This document shows, piece by piece, positions 8,302 to 17,554 of a stretch of 64,000 nt of DNA; within the stretch, counting starts at the first letter, position 1, and the number at the start of each line of letters is the position of its first letter. Under the pieces are notes generated by a model that saw nothing but the letters and a program-made list of their open reading frames with translations, made no database searches and was not told the origin of the DNA. The DNA is from Leptolyngbyaceae cyanobacterium M33_DOE_097 (GTDB taxonomy: Bacteria > Cyanobacteriota > Cyanobacteriia > Leptolyngbyales > Leptolyngbyaceae). The position numbers and the translations under genes are program-made. The DNA lies in assembly GCA_015296075.1 (NCBI GenBank), contig DVDV01000232.1, positions 41,600-105,599 of the forward strand, in the 5' to 3' direction.

Positions 8302-10563
8302 TCAATCCGCAATCTGACTCAATCGGCGCAGGTTTAAAACGTCACTTAGCTTACGGATTTGGCTGAAGGTCCGCTCTAATTGTTCATGATTGCGAATATC
8401 AATGCCTAAATCAATCACAGCCGTTTGGTCTGAAAACGTCTTGACCTGAGCATTACGCACATTGACATCGTTATCAGTCAGCTTTGAGAGAATATCTTTA
8501 AGAACGCCTACCCGGTCAATCACCTCGATTTGAATATCAACAGGATAGGTTTGAGAACGATTTCGATCCGTATCAGTGCTGTTCCAATTAACGGGGACAA
8601 GGCGATCGCCCTCAACATGGTCAACATTTGGGCAACCCTGCCGATGGATGGAAATGCCGCGTCCACGCGTCACCACGCCAATGATCGCTTCCCCTGGTAC
8701 TGGAGTACAGCAGCCTGCGACATGATGCAGTAGACCATCTACACCAACAATGGGCGACTTGCCTGACGGAGCAGGTGGTAGAACCTTCGCAGCATTTTGC
8801 AATTGCAGAATTTCAGACTCAGAGGTTACGGGGGCGATCGGTTGTTGCGCTTTGATGACCTCGCGCAATCGATTTAAGGCATGGCTTAGCGTAATCTCGC
8901 CATACCCGATCCCAGCCAACAAATCTTCGACGCTGTGATAATTGCATCGATCTGCGGTCAGTTGCATCGGGGCCGACTTTAAGAGAGCCTCAAAGCCGTT
9001 CTTGCCAACTTCTCGCTCCAACATCTCGCGCCCACGAGCCACGTTTTCTTCGCGGTGGTAACGCTTATACCATTGCCGAATTCGGTTACGTGCCCCAGCC
9101 GTGACAACAAAATTGAGCCAATCTAAGCTGGGTCGAGCGTTTTTCTGCGTAATGATTTCGATGATATCGCCATTCTTTACCTGGGTATCGAGGGTGACAA
9201 TTCTGCCATTTACCCGTGCCCCGGCACAGTGATTACCCACCTCGGTGTGAATGCGATAGGCAAAGTCAACAGCAGTTGATCCTCGCGCTAAAGGCACCAC
9301 ATCACCCTGGGGCGTAAAGACGTAAACATCTCCATCAAACAAGTCATCTTTGATGCTTTCTAAATATTCTTGAGCATCTTTCAAATCGGTCTGCCAATCG
9401 AGCAGTTGCCGCAACCAGGTAAACTTCTCGTCAGTTTCGGTCATCTGCCCACTCGAAGTACCATCTTCCTTATACTTCCAGTGAGCAGCAATCCCGTATT
9501 CAGCGATGTGGTGCATCTCAACAGTGCGAATTTGCACTTCTAAGGGCCGACCCGACTTGCCAACCACGACTGTATGAAGCGACTGATAACGGTTTGGTTT
9601 GGGTAAGCCAATGTAGTCTTTGAAGCGTCCCGGAATCGGACGAAACATGTCATGGACGATCGCCAAAGCCCGGTAACACTCTTCATTGGTGTTAACAATG
9701 ACACGAATGGCAGCAACATCATAAATTTCGCTATATCCCTTCTGCTGACGCTGCATCTTCTGGAAAATGCCATACAGATGCTTGGGGCGACCGCTGATAT
9801 CGTAATAATCAATCCCAGCTGTATTCAGGCGTTGCTTGAGGTTTTCAGCAACTTCGACGAGATAATTTTCGCGATCGGCCCGTTTTTCAGAGACAAATTC
9901 TTGAATTTCGCGGTAAGACTCCGGTTCTAGGTACTTAAAAGAAAGATCTTCTAACTCCCACTTAAAGCGCCCGATCCCCAATCGGTTTGCCAGAGGTGCA
10001 AAGATTTCACGGGTTTCAAGGGCAATGCGGCGGCGTTTTTCATCCGCCAGATGCTCTAGCGTGCGCATGTTGTGGAGGCGATCGGCCAGCTTTACCACAA
10101 TGACGCGAATATCTTGGGCCATTGCCAAAAACATGCGGCGGAAGTTTTCGGCTTGACGCTCAGTTTTACTTGAAAAGTTGAACTTAGAAAGTTTTGTGAC
10201 CCCTTCAACCAGACATCGAACCTCAGGCCCAAAGCGTTCTTCCAACTCTTCAGGGGTGACATCGGTATCTTCTACGATATCGTGCAAAAAACCAGCCGCA
10301 ATTAAGGCACTGCCGCCTCCCAAGTCTCGTAGCAGCCCTGCCACTGCCACGGGATGCATAATGTACGGCTCTCCAGATGCGCGCCGTTGTCCCTCATGCA
10401 AGCTATAGGCAAACTCAAAAGCACGACAAATCAGGTCATTTTCTGGCGGAGCTAGCTCCGGCGATCGCTCCGATTCATCGGCTGACTGTTTCGCGATCAA
10501 GCAAGCCTGCAACCAGTCGGGCAGGATGAAATCAATTGGAGGTGCAGAAGCCGTAAGATTCAT
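8302..10563 (-). CDS. spoT: Bifunctional (p)ppGpp synthetase/hydrolase (RelA/SpoT family)
   Basis: This is the stringent-response enzyme that makes and degrades (p)ppGpp. Domains in order are: an HD hydrolase with HDIVEDTD at 94-101 and a later VVKLADRLHNMRT; a synthetase domain with GRPKHLYGIFQKMQ near 260 and VVNTNEECYRALAIVH; a TGS domain with VYVFTPQGDVVPLARG near 420; and a C-terminal ACT domain from about 680. The intact HD motif indicates that hydrolase activity is kept, as in the single long RSH of most cyanobacteria. The length of 753 residues is normal. It appears monocistronic; the gene on the other side is divergent. Confidence 0.95.
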   Translation of the reverse strand: MNLTASAPPIDFILPDWLQACLIAKQSADESERSPELAPPENDLICRAFEFAYSLHEGQRRASGEPYIMHPVAVAGLLRDLGGGSALIAAGFLHDIVEDTDVTPEELEERFGPEVRCLVEGVTKLSKFNFSSKTERQAENFRRMFLAMAQDIRVIVVKLADRLHNMRTLEHLADEKRRRIALETREIFAPLANRLGIGRFKWELEDLSFKYLEPESYREIQEFVSEKRADRENYLVEVAENLKQRLNTAGIDYYDISGRPKHLYGIFQKMQRQQKGYSEIYDVAAIRVIVNTNEECYRALAIVHDMFRPIPGRFKDYIGLPKPNRYQSLHTVVVGKSGRPLEVQIRTVEMHHIAEYGIAAHWKYKEDGTSSGQMTETDEKFTWLRQLLDWQTDLKDAQEYLESIKDDLFDGDVYVFTPQGDVVPLARGSTAVDFAYRIHTEVGNHCAGARVNGRIVTLDTQVKNGDIIEIITQKNARPSLDWLNFVVTAGARNRIRQWYKRYHREENVARGREMLEREVGKNGFEALLKSAPMQLTADRCNYHSVEDLLAGIGYGEITLSHALNRLREVIKAQQPIAPVTSESEILQLQNAAKVLPPAPSGKSPIVGVDGLLHHVAGCCTPVPGEAIIGVVTRGRGISIHRQGCPNVDHVEGDRLVPVNWNSTDTDRNRSQTYPVDIQIEVIDRVGVLKDILSKLTDNDVNVRNAQVKTFSDQTAVIDLGIDIRNHEQLERTFSQIRKLSDVLNLRRLSQIAD

Positions 10564-10901
10564 GCGGTGCAGAAGAGGGCTAGATGCAAATGGAGTTGGG
10601 GCACTTAGTGTAACTGAATCTTGCCTGAATGGAAAGATTCAACTCCGCCACTCCAACCCCGTAGGTGGATTAGCGGAACATTTTAATGAAGCTGGGGCAA
10701 ATCGAGAGCAACCTTGAGCTGGTAGATTAACTGAATATATTCCAGCAATTAAAGCGATAAATCCTGATCCTTACCGTTTTCTTTAAGCTCTATCGCTGAG
10801 ATTTAACCTATATGGTAGCAACTAGAAACGATTCTTTACAGAATCTTAAGTGAATCGCTAGGAAATGCTAAAGAAGTCAGCCAAATTCCTGATCTGCGAA
10901 A
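10564..10901. other. Divergent intergenic region, no feature seen
   Basis: These 338 bases separate spoT (minus) from the PatD-like gene (plus) and must hold both promoters. I see no convincing ORF, hairpin or operator. Confidence 0.5.
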
Positions 10902-11255
10902 ATGACAGCCCCTCCATATCTTGAGCAAGTCAGAGTCTTGCAACAGGCTTTAGACGAGCCTATTTGGGAACAAGCTCTGATCGAACCCACTCAACTAAAG
11001 CAGCAGATTCAAACTGTGAAAGAGCTTTATACCCAATATCAGTGGTTATCTCAACCAGACGTTGTTGAAGAAAATCTGGCTCAGAGATTTCGCAGCATTG
11101 TCGTCGAAATTGACAAGCAATTGCGGTTGTTAGAAATCGATGGCTTATTTTTGCAGAATGCTCGCCAAGCAGCGACTCAAACCCAACGACGAGATCAAAT
11201 TCGCGATCGCCTCGTTTTGCTAAATCGTTACTGTGAAGCGCTCCTGCAACTTTAG
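10902..11255 (+). CDS. PatD-like small protein (117 aa)
   Basis: A short, fully helical soluble protein with the segment RSIVVEIDKQLRLLEIDGLFLQNARQ split over residues 64-90 and a C-terminal LLNRYCEALLQL. This pattern resembles PatD, a small cyanobacterial protein reported to affect heterocyst frequency in Anabaena. PatD-like proteins also occur in strains that do not form heterocysts, so the call says nothing certain about differentiation here. The assignment rests on recollection of the conserved KQLRLLEID block and is moderate. It is followed by the ABC ATPase gene on the same strand 144 bases on. Confidence 0.55.
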   Translation: MTAPPYLEQVRVLQQALDEPIWEQALIEPTQLKQQIQTVKELYTQYQWLSQPDVVEENLAQRFRSIVVEIDKQLRLLEIDGLFLQNARQAATQTQRRDQIRDRLVLLNRYCEALLQL

Positions 11256-11399
11256 ATAAATTCCTGATGTAACAAGAGCAGTAAACACCTGCTAAATTAT
11301 CTGCAAATCACCTTTATTTCAGGGGTTGAATGTTGAAGTCAACCTCTAAGGTTGGCAACTCCTCCGGTTTATAAAGCAACTTACTACCGCGATCGCCCT

Positions 11400-13067
11400 A
11401 TGCCAGAGCCTCTATTGAGTGTTAAAAATCTTCGGGTTGCTTACTCTCGACGCGATGATCAAGCTGTCACCTGGTCAGTTGATGATGTCTCATTTGACCT
11501 TAATCGCGGTGAACGGTTGGGGTTAGTGGGTGAGTCGGGCTGTGGTAAGTCAACTTTAGGGCGTGCCGTCATGCGCTTGTTGTCGCCAGATGTGCAAGTC
11601 GAAGGGCAGGTTTTGTTTGAGCAAAAGTCGGTGTTCGATTTTTCACCCGCGCAGCTCCGCACGTTTCGCGGCGAGGCGATCGCGCTGATCTTTCAAGACC
11701 CGATGACGCGGCTTAACCCCCTTATGACCATTGGCAATCATTGTCTTGAAACGCTCAAAGCCCATCGGCCTGAGCTGAGCCTAAAAGAAGCCAAAGATCG
11801 GGCGATCGCCACCTTAGAAGCTGTAAATATTCCGGCTAAGCGGTGGTCTCAATACCCACATGAATTTAGTGGTGGGATGCGCCAGCGGATCGCCATCACC
11901 CTGGCGCTCTTGCTTGATCCCAAGCTGATCGTTGCCGATGAGCCGACAACCAGCCTAGATGTGACCGTCTCGGCGCAGATTTTGCGCGAGCTAACCCGCC
12001 TCTGCTCTGAGCGCAATATGGGGTTGATCCTGATTTCCCATGACTTGGCGATGGTTGGGGAATATTGCGATCGCATTGCGGTGATGCATAACGGCAAATT
12101 TGTTGAAACAGGGCAGACATCCACGGTCTTCCAAAATCCGCAGCACGAATACACGCGATCGCTGCTCAATGCGGCGCTTCACCTGCATACTGGCCCCACA
12201 ACTTCAGCTCCGGTTGCAGCGATTAGCTCAGAAAATGCAGTTGTGCCCTTACTCCGCATCAGCAACCTGAAGCAGCACTACACCCTGGAAGAAAACTTCC
12301 TGGCTCAACTCTTTCGCAACTCTGGCAAGCAAACGATTCGAGCCGTTGACAACATCAACCTGGAGCTATACCCCGGAGAAACCTTGGGGTTAGTCGGCGA
12401 GTCAGGGTGTGGCAAATCGACCTTATCGCGCACTGTTTTGCAACTCATTCGCCCGACCGGTGGCAGTGTCGAGTTTCTTGGGCAAGATCTGACTAAGCTT
12501 TCGCGGCAAGCCATTCAACAACAGCGACGGCAAATGCAGATGGTTTTTCAAGACCCTCATGCTTGCCTCAACCCAATGATGACCGTAGGTGAGAGTATTG
12601 CCGACCCACTATTAATTCATCAACTGGCAACGCCCACGGCTGCAAAAGCTGAAGTTCTCAAGATGCTAGAGCGGGTTGGGCTGACTCCTGCTGAAGAGTA
12701 CTATCAACGTTATCCCAAAGAGCTGTCAGGTGGACAACAGCAACGGGTTGCGATCGCCCGTGCTTTGATTACGCGTCCCAAACTGGTGATCTGCGATGAG
12801 CCTGTCAGCATGCTCGACGCCAGTGTGCAAGCTCAAGTCTTAGAGTTGATGCAGGGATTAAAAGAAGAATTTAATCTGACCTATCTATTTATTACCCACG
12901 ATTTATGGGTGGCTCGTTTCTTTTGCGATCGCATTGCTGTCATGCAAGCAGGCAAGATTGTTGAGCTTGGCAAAACACAAGATATTTTTGCAAATCCTCA
13001 GCATCCCTACACTCAAACCTTGCTTCAGTCAGCCCCCCTGCTCATAAAAATTGGAAACACAAAATAG
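11400..13067 (+). CDS. Fused double ABC ATPase, dipeptide/nickel importer type (DppD-DppF fusion)
   Basis: Two complete nucleotide-binding domains sit in one 555-residue chain. The first has Walker A GESGCGKST near residue 44, signature SGGMRQR and Walker B LIVADEPTTSLD. The second has Walker A GESGCGKST near 334, signature SGGQQQR and Walker B LVICDEPVSMLD. The oligopeptide-type C-terminal extension (NPQHEYTRSLL, NPQHPYTQTLL) follows each domain. Such fusions power DppBC/NikBC-type importers. The open frame starts at a TTG at 11352; the ATG at 11400 (MPEPLLSVKNL) matches domain starts of relatives. The permease of the same class at 5497-6501 is a likely partner although it is 5 kb away on the other strand. 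Confidence 0.9.
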   Translation: MPEPLLSVKNLRVAYSRRDDQAVTWSVDDVSFDLNRGERLGLVGESGCGKSTLGRAVMRLLSPDVQVEGQVLFEQKSVFDFSPAQLRTFRGEAIALIFQDPMTRLNPLMTIGNHCLETLKAHRPELSLKEAKDRAIATLEAVNIPAKRWSQYPHEFSGGMRQRIAITLALLLDPKLIVADEPTTSLDVTVSAQILRELTRLCSERNMGLILISHDLAMVGEYCDRIAVMHNGKFVETGQTSTVFQNPQHEYTRSLLNAALHLHTGPTTSAPVAAISSENAVVPLLRISNLKQHYTLEENFLAQLFRNSGKQTIRAVDNINLELYPGETLGLVGESGCGKSTLSRTVLQLIRPTGGSVEFLGQDLTKLSRQAIQQQRRQMQMVFQDPHACLNPMMTVGESIADPLLIHQLATPTAAKAEVLKMLERVGLTPAEEYYQRYPKELSGGQQQRVAIARALITRPKLVICDEPVSMLDASVQAQVLELMQGLKEEFNLTYLFITHDLWVARFFCDRIAVMQAGKIVELGKTQDIFANPQHPYTQTLLQSAPLLIKIGNTK

Positions 13068-13088
13068 GGGCTGCCTAAACAGCCCCTA
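13065..13088. terminator. Bidirectional terminator between convergent genes
   Basis: TAGGGGCTG (13065-13073) pairs perfectly with CAGCCCCTA (13080-13088). The stem begins at the stop codon of the ABC ATPase and is followed on the minus strand by ATTTTGTG, so it can serve the DUF4278 gene as well. Confidence 0.65.
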
Positions 13089-13120
13089 ACTCTTTCACAT
13101 TTCACTGCAGAAAAAGGGTG

Positions 13121-13306
13121 TTACAAGTGGGCTTCGTAGGAAGCTCCGCGATAGCTCAAGCGCCGAGTGCCATGATCGGGGAGTTGACGACCCGGAGCGC
13201 GAAAACTGAAACGTAAACCGCGATACTTACCGGCTGCTGGCAATTGCACCGTTTCAACAGCAGCGGGGTCTGCATCGTACTGAACACCACGATAGGAAAG
13301 ATGCAT
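13121..13306 (-). CDS. DUF4278 domain protein (61 aa)
   Basis: A small cyanobacterial protein starting MHLSYRGVQYD and repeating a related motif, RRLSYRGASYE, near its end; these YRG repeats define DUF4278. Function is unknown. The longer frame to 13396 is rejected because AAAGGAGAA lies directly upstream of the ATG at 13306. A 49-residue ORF lies 46 bases upstream on the same strand and may be cotranscribed. Confidence 0.8.
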   Translation of the reverse strand: MHLSYRGVQYDADPAAVETVQLPAAGKYRGLRFSFRAPGRQLPDHGTRRLSYRGASYEAHL

Positions 13307-13352
13307 TGCTTTTTCTCCTTTGGGAATTTTGAGTGGTTTTGAAGCGTAAGGT

Positions 13353-13502
13353 TTAGCCTTGATTTTGAGCTGGGTCAACGTCGGATGTCGGTTCATTCAG
13401 ACCTAGCTCAACCGCAGCGCGAACAACCATCGAAGATTGACGGTTTCTCTCAGAACGACGACGACGGGTTGTTAAAGAACGAACTTGACCTTGAATAGAC
13501 AT
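13353..13502 (-). CDS. Possible small basic protein (49 aa)
   Basis: This short frame begins MSIQGQVRSLTTRRRRSE and ends DPAQNQG. It is strongly basic in its first half (RRRR at 13-16) and acidic or neutral in its second. No motif is recognised. It ends 46 bases before the DUF4278 start on the same strand, and a TGTAGC-TTTA-GCTACA palindrome lies upstream at 13547-13562. Its ribosome binding site is weak. It may be real because it fills the leader of DUF4278 with a well-formed frame, but conservation is needed to be sure. Confidence 0.42.
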   Translation of the reverse strand: MSIQGQVRSLTTRRRRSERNRQSSMVVRAAVELGLNEPTSDVDPAQNQG

Positions 13503-13886
13503 AGTAGGAGCTTCTCGTAAGTGAGTAGGATCTAGTGAATTAAAACTGTAGCTTTAGCTACATTTCTATATTAGCGTACCAAATTGAAAATCGAGGTTAA
13601 CAGAAGTAAAAATCTAGATGAATTCTGTATCTCAAGTAACAAAATTGCAAATTTTGTCAGCATTTTTTGACATTTTCGTCCATTTACTACTACTTACTAC
13701 GTTCCTCTATCGCTCCAGCGTCCTCAAGACAAATCGCGTTTAAGCAACTCAGCCTTGGTCTGGCGTTGGAGTTTGCGCTCAATCAACAGAGCGATCGCAA
13801 AGTGGCATTCAGGTAATCGGCTCTTCAGCAGCGTGCTTCAAAAAAAGTTAAAATCCAACATCCCTTCAGCCTTTCTTTCCCTGACG
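13503..13886. other. Divergent intergenic region
   Basis: These 384 bases separate the 49-residue ORF and the NlpC/P60 gene. A perfect 6 bp stem (TGTAGC at 13547-13552, GCTACA at 13557-13562) lies 45 bases before the small ORF and could be an operator or part of a leader. Nothing else is clear. Confidence 0.4.
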
Positions 13887-14600
13887 ATGGTTTTAATCTC
13901 AGAGCTATCTACTGCTGCAAAACCCAATCAGATCTATCGCTGCACAGCCAACTTAAATATCTATGACTCACCCAAAGTTGAGCGGTTAGCAACCCAGGCT
14001 GCACAGGGACGCTATTTGCAGATTGTTGACCCACTCGCCCACTCAACTGCGATCGCGGTGAAGCTTTATGAAGACGACTACCCCGGTTGGCTAAAACCTG
14101 CTGATTTAAACCATTTGGTCATCGCACCCACGGTTCAACCACCCGCAGCCCTGACTGAAGCAGAAATTCGCGATCGCCTGCCGCATGTTATCGCTTTTTG
14201 TCAGGCAGCGATGGCAACGCCCAACTATTACGAGTGGGGGGGCACAGTTGCACCTAACTACGATTGCTCAGGTCTCATGCAAGCAGCCTTTGCAGCTGTG
14301 GGGGTGTGGTTGCCCCGTGATGCCTATCAGCAGGAAGCATTTACTCAATCAATTGCGATCGGCGAACTCATGCCAGGAGATTTACTTTTCTTTGGGACAC
14401 CCCAAAAAGCAACTCACGTTGCACTTTATCTGGGCGAGGGCAACTATATTCATAGCTCTGGCAAAGCGCAGGGCAGAAACGGAATTGGAATCGACTCCAT
14501 CACAGACTTAAGCCACCCAGTTAGCCAAAACTATTTTGCGCAAGTGCGAGAAGCCGGACGAGTCGTTGCCAGTTATCAGACAGGGAACCCCTGCTGGTAG
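13887..14600 (+). CDS. NlpC/P60 peptidoglycan endopeptidase with N-terminal SH3 domain
   Basis: The N-terminal third is a bacterial SH3 region (YRCTANLNIYDSPKVERLATQAA, residues ~17-40), typical of cyanobacterial gamma-D-glutamyl-L-diamino acid endopeptidases. The C-terminal NlpC/P60 domain has the catalytic cysteine in YDCSGLMQ, histidine in THVALYLG and a third polar site in YIHSSG. It cleaves stem peptides during wall recycling or turnover. The ATG at 13887 is preferred to the frame start at 13755, because the extra residues look non-native and relatives are about 235 residues. There is no clear signal peptide with this start, which is usual for the group. Confidence 0.9.
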   Translation: MVLISELSTAAKPNQIYRCTANLNIYDSPKVERLATQAAQGRYLQIVDPLAHSTAIAVKLYEDDYPGWLKPADLNHLVIAPTVQPPAALTEAEIRDRLPHVIAFCQAAMATPNYYEWGGTVAPNYDCSGLMQAAFAAVGVWLPRDAYQQEAFTQSIAIGELMPGDLLFFGTPQKATHVALYLGEGNYIHSSGKAQGRNGIGIDSITDLSHPVSQNYFAQVREAGRVVASYQTGNPCW

Positions 14601-14975
14601 TTTTGACCTACTGGCAGAAAAATCACCTCATCAGTTGTTTGCTACGAGGAACATGCTTCTCTAAACTGGCATTTATGTTTTTTTGATCAGTTCCGCAATT
14701 GAGGCCGGGTTGAACCAGGTTACAAAAACGAATTCAAGGCTGTTTTAATGGCGCTCAGTCGTCAAGGGTGGGAAATATAAGTTGTCACAGTTTTCTAAAG
14801 TTGTGGAGTTCAAGCTTTTTGGGCATACCAGAAAAACAAACAACAACAAACTTCATCAAACTTGTGTAAAAAGCTCGATGACACGCAATACCCCTCAAAT
14901 GATTTTTTAATGACCGTTGCGGTGCAGCTATCTATCTTTCTCTTGCGTCTACAACACTTTGGAGCGAACTAACTC
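14601..14975. other. Intergenic region before the GT2 gene
   Basis: These 375 bases contain an imperfect hairpin overlapping the preceding stop (CTGCTGGTAG with CTACTGGCAG, two G-T pairs) and an AT-rich stretch. GGAGCG is placed for the GT2 start. I see no gene. Confidence 0.4.
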
Positions 14976-16001
14976 ATGAATCTTTCCTTGGCTTCTCAAG
15001 CAAAAAACAGCCTTGCTGATTCGGCGAATGCTCCCTTTTTATCGGTTGTTGTGCCAATCCATAACGAGTATGACAACCTCCCCTTGCTTGTAGATGCGAT
15101 CGCCGATGTCGTGAAGCGAGCCGATCTGCCTTATGAGCTGATTTGCGTTGACGATGGCTCCACCGATGGCTCCACTGATTTGTTAAAGCAACTCGCGAGC
15201 GATCGCCCAAATCTGAAGGGCATTATTTTTCGACGCAACTATGGTCAAACGGCTGCGATGGCCGCTGGGTTTAGCAACGCCAGAGGGAATGTGATTATTA
15301 CCCTAGATGGCGACTTGCAAAACGACCCTGAAGATATTCCCATGCTGCTTGCCAAACTCGATGAAGGCTATGACCTCGTCAGTGGTTGGCGCAAAAACCG
15401 TCAAGATGCAGCCTTGACGCGGTTGCTGCCCTCTAAAATTGCAAACTGGTTAATTGGTCGGGTCACAGGCGTCAAACTCCACGACTATGGCTGCTCGCTT
15501 AAAGCCTATCGGGCTGAAGTCGTTGCCGATATGAACCTCTATGGGGAGCTGCACCGCTTCCTACCAGCCTTAGCGTTTATTGAAGGCGCACGCATCACAG
15601 AAGTGCCCGTACGACACCATGCCCGTCGGTTTGGCAAAAGTAAGTATGGTCTGGGGCGTACCTTTCGCGTGGTGATGGATTTGCTGACCGTCTGGTTTAT
15701 GCGAAAGTTTTTGACCAAGCCGATGCATGTCTTTGGCCTATTTGGGTTGGGTTCTGTCACCTTGGGAACTCTGATTGGGTTGTACTTAACCTTCATCAAA
15801 ATTGTGATGGGGGCTAGCATTGGCGATCGCCCACTGCTAATTCTGGCAGTCGTTCTGTTTTTATCAGGTTTACAACTGCTGTGCTTTGGCTTATTGGCCG
15901 AGCTGCTCATGCGAACTTATCATGAGTCACAAGGTCGCCCCATTTATCGCATTCGCGAAGTGGTCAGCGCTGAAGCAACCGACAGCGAAGCAACCGTTTG
16001 A
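14976..16001 (+). CDS. Glycosyltransferase family 2, polyprenyl-phosphate type
   Basis: A GT-A transferase with C-terminal membrane anchors, as in DPM1/GtrB enzymes that load a sugar onto polyprenyl phosphate. The N-terminal domain shows VVVPIHNEYDNLP, VDDGSTDGS, the LDGDLQNDPED metal site and the catalytic SGWRKNRQD region. HHARRFGKSKYG is the acceptor-side motif. Two membrane helices follow at about 238-265 and 275-305. Length 341 is typical. The ATG has GGAGCG upstream. The sugar cannot be inferred; other lipid-linked sugar users in the window are the two GT39-like proteins. Confidence 0.9.
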   Translation: MNLSLASQAKNSLADSANAPFLSVVVPIHNEYDNLPLLVDAIADVVKRADLPYELICVDDGSTDGSTDLLKQLASDRPNLKGIIFRRNYGQTAAMAAGFSNARGNVIITLDGDLQNDPEDIPMLLAKLDEGYDLVSGWRKNRQDAALTRLLPSKIANWLIGRVTGVKLHDYGCSLKAYRAEVVADMNLYGELHRFLPALAFIEGARITEVPVRHHARRFGKSKYGLGRTFRVVMDLLTVWFMRKFLTKPMHVFGLFGLGSVTLGTLIGLYLTFIKIVMGASIGDRPLLILAVVLFLSGLQLLCFGLLAELLMRTYHESQGRPIYRIREVVSAEATDSEATV

Positions 16002-16332
16002 TTTTATAAATGGAGCAGGTTTGGCGCATTTATTTGCTGACCGATAAGTGCGCTGCATTAAAATCCCCCTCGTCTCCAGGCTCTCTGAGCAAACAACTGT
16101 GCCAAAGAAAAGGAGAATAGAGGGGGATCGACCCGATGCAAGATCAGTCGCTTCTGCAATTTTGATTGATATCAGTAGTATCTCTTAACCCTTAGAGCCT
16201 CGCATAACTTACGAGTTGCCCAACAGCGATCGCTATCCATCTAAATAGCCGCTGGAATAACCAATTCCATTAACTTAGAATCCTAAACTTCTAGGGTGAG
16301 CGAACGTCAGACTCACTCAACACACCAACTTG
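16002..16332. other. Convergent intergenic region with inverted repeat
   Basis: ATCCCCCTC (16063-16071) and GAGGGGGAT (16120-16128) form a perfect 9 bp inverted repeat with a 48-base loop. No T-run follows, so a terminator role is uncertain. No ORF is supported. Confidence 0.45.
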
Positions 16333-17118
16333 TTAGGGTTCTGTTTGGAGGACTTGGGGATGCAGCATGAGAACCATCTGTTGGATCCCGCGATGAATGC
16401 GACGAGTGACAGTCATAGGGCTAACACCAATCTTTTCTGCCACTTCTTTGCGAGACAAGTCACGGATAAATACAAACTCAATGGCTTGGCGGGTCTTGTC
16501 TTCAAGCTGGCCCATTGCCCGTTGCAGTTGTTGCCGATCTTCTTCCAGTGCTTGCAATGTCTGGTAGTGGTTATCGGGCAACGTGTCACCCAAGGTCATT
16601 GCTGTATCCATCTGGTTGCAGACGGTTGCGTCTAGGCTGAGGGGCATGCGGTTACGGCTTGCCAACTTACACTCGCGCCACTCATACACTGAGATGCCCA
16701 ACTCTTCTGCCACTTCATGGTCGGTGGGTTGCCGCCCTGCTTGAGCAAAAAAGGCTTCACGTACCCGTTGACCTTCTTTGCTGAGTTGTTGCCAACGGCG
16801 AGGAATTTTGACGGTGCCACTGCGATCGCGGAGGAAGTGCAGCATTTCACCGCGAATATAAGGAACAGCAAAGGAGCTAAATGCACAGCCTTGGGTGGGG
16901 TCAAACCGTTCAATCGCCCGAATCAAACCTAAGTAGCCGATTTGTTCGAGATCTTCGTAGGGTTCAGCACATTGGTGGCTGATTCGGTGAGCAATCTTGC
17001 GGACTAAACCCGCATTCATTTGCACTAAACGATTTCGCAATTGAACGCTAGGCTTTTGATGATATGCAATCAACAAATCCATGCCGCGTGCGTGAGGAGA
17101 AGATTGAGTCGCCAACAT
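16333..17118 (-). CDS. sigF: RNA polymerase sigma factor, SigF-like group 3
   Basis: A sigma-70 family factor of about 261 residues with regions 2, 3 and 4 but no region 1.1, which marks the group 3 (SigF/B/G) class. Region 2 shows EPYEDLEQIGYLGLIRAIERFD and FSSFAVPYIRGEMLHFLRD. Region 3 holds RQPTDHEVAEELGIS. Region 4 holds the DNA-recognition helix LSRKEVAEKIGVSPMTVTRR. Cyanobacterial SigF is linked in the family to pili, motility and envelope genes. The frame begins with a GTG at 17130; the ATG at 17118 follows AAAGGTG with better spacing. No anti-sigma genes are adjacent. Confidence 0.9.
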   Translation of the reverse strand: MLATQSSPHARGMDLLIAYHQKPSVQLRNRLVQMNAGLVRKIAHRISHQCAEPYEDLEQIGYLGLIRAIERFDPTQGCAFSSFAVPYIRGEMLHFLRDRSGTVKIPRRWQQLSKEGQRVREAFFAQAGRQPTDHEVAEELGISVYEWRECKLASRNRMPLSLDATVCNQMDTAMTLGDTLPDNHYQTLQALEEDRQQLQRAMGQLEDKTRQAIEFVFIRDLSRKEVAEKIGVSPMTVTRRIHRGIQQMVLMLHPQVLQTEP

Positions 17119-17554
17119 CTTGCAGGTCACCTTTCACATCAGAGTTGAACCTATTCTCTGAAGAGCGACGATAAGTAACCATAGTCAATCTACGGACGAT
17201 TGGGAGGGGACCACCTGTACCATCGGCAAAAATACGGAAACGGACTTTAGCAGGTATCGGCATCAAGCGCTTTACCAGTCGCCACTTGAAGGAATTACCC
17301 TTTGGGCATAGAAAAATTGTCAACAAGCCGTAAAGAGATCGTGAAGGCAGCGCAATCTGCTTCATCTAAATCAAACAATTCTCACTGCACAGCCGCAAAG
17401 TTTCGGCTGTATGCCCTATTTCAGCTGTTAGGGAGCGCGTCTAGCACGCAAAGTCTGAGTCATTTTGTTGCTGGTTGCTTCAAAGGCTGGCCTCTTTCGC
17501 TAATATCAATAAGATGAGAGGCTTCTCTCACAGGTTTCGAATAGCAGGCAAATT
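17119..17554. other. Divergent intergenic region between sigF and prfB
   Basis: These 436 bases hold both promoters. No convincing ORF, hairpin or operator was seen; the apparent coding extension of prfB upstream of 17555 is in the wrong frame. Confidence 0.45.
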
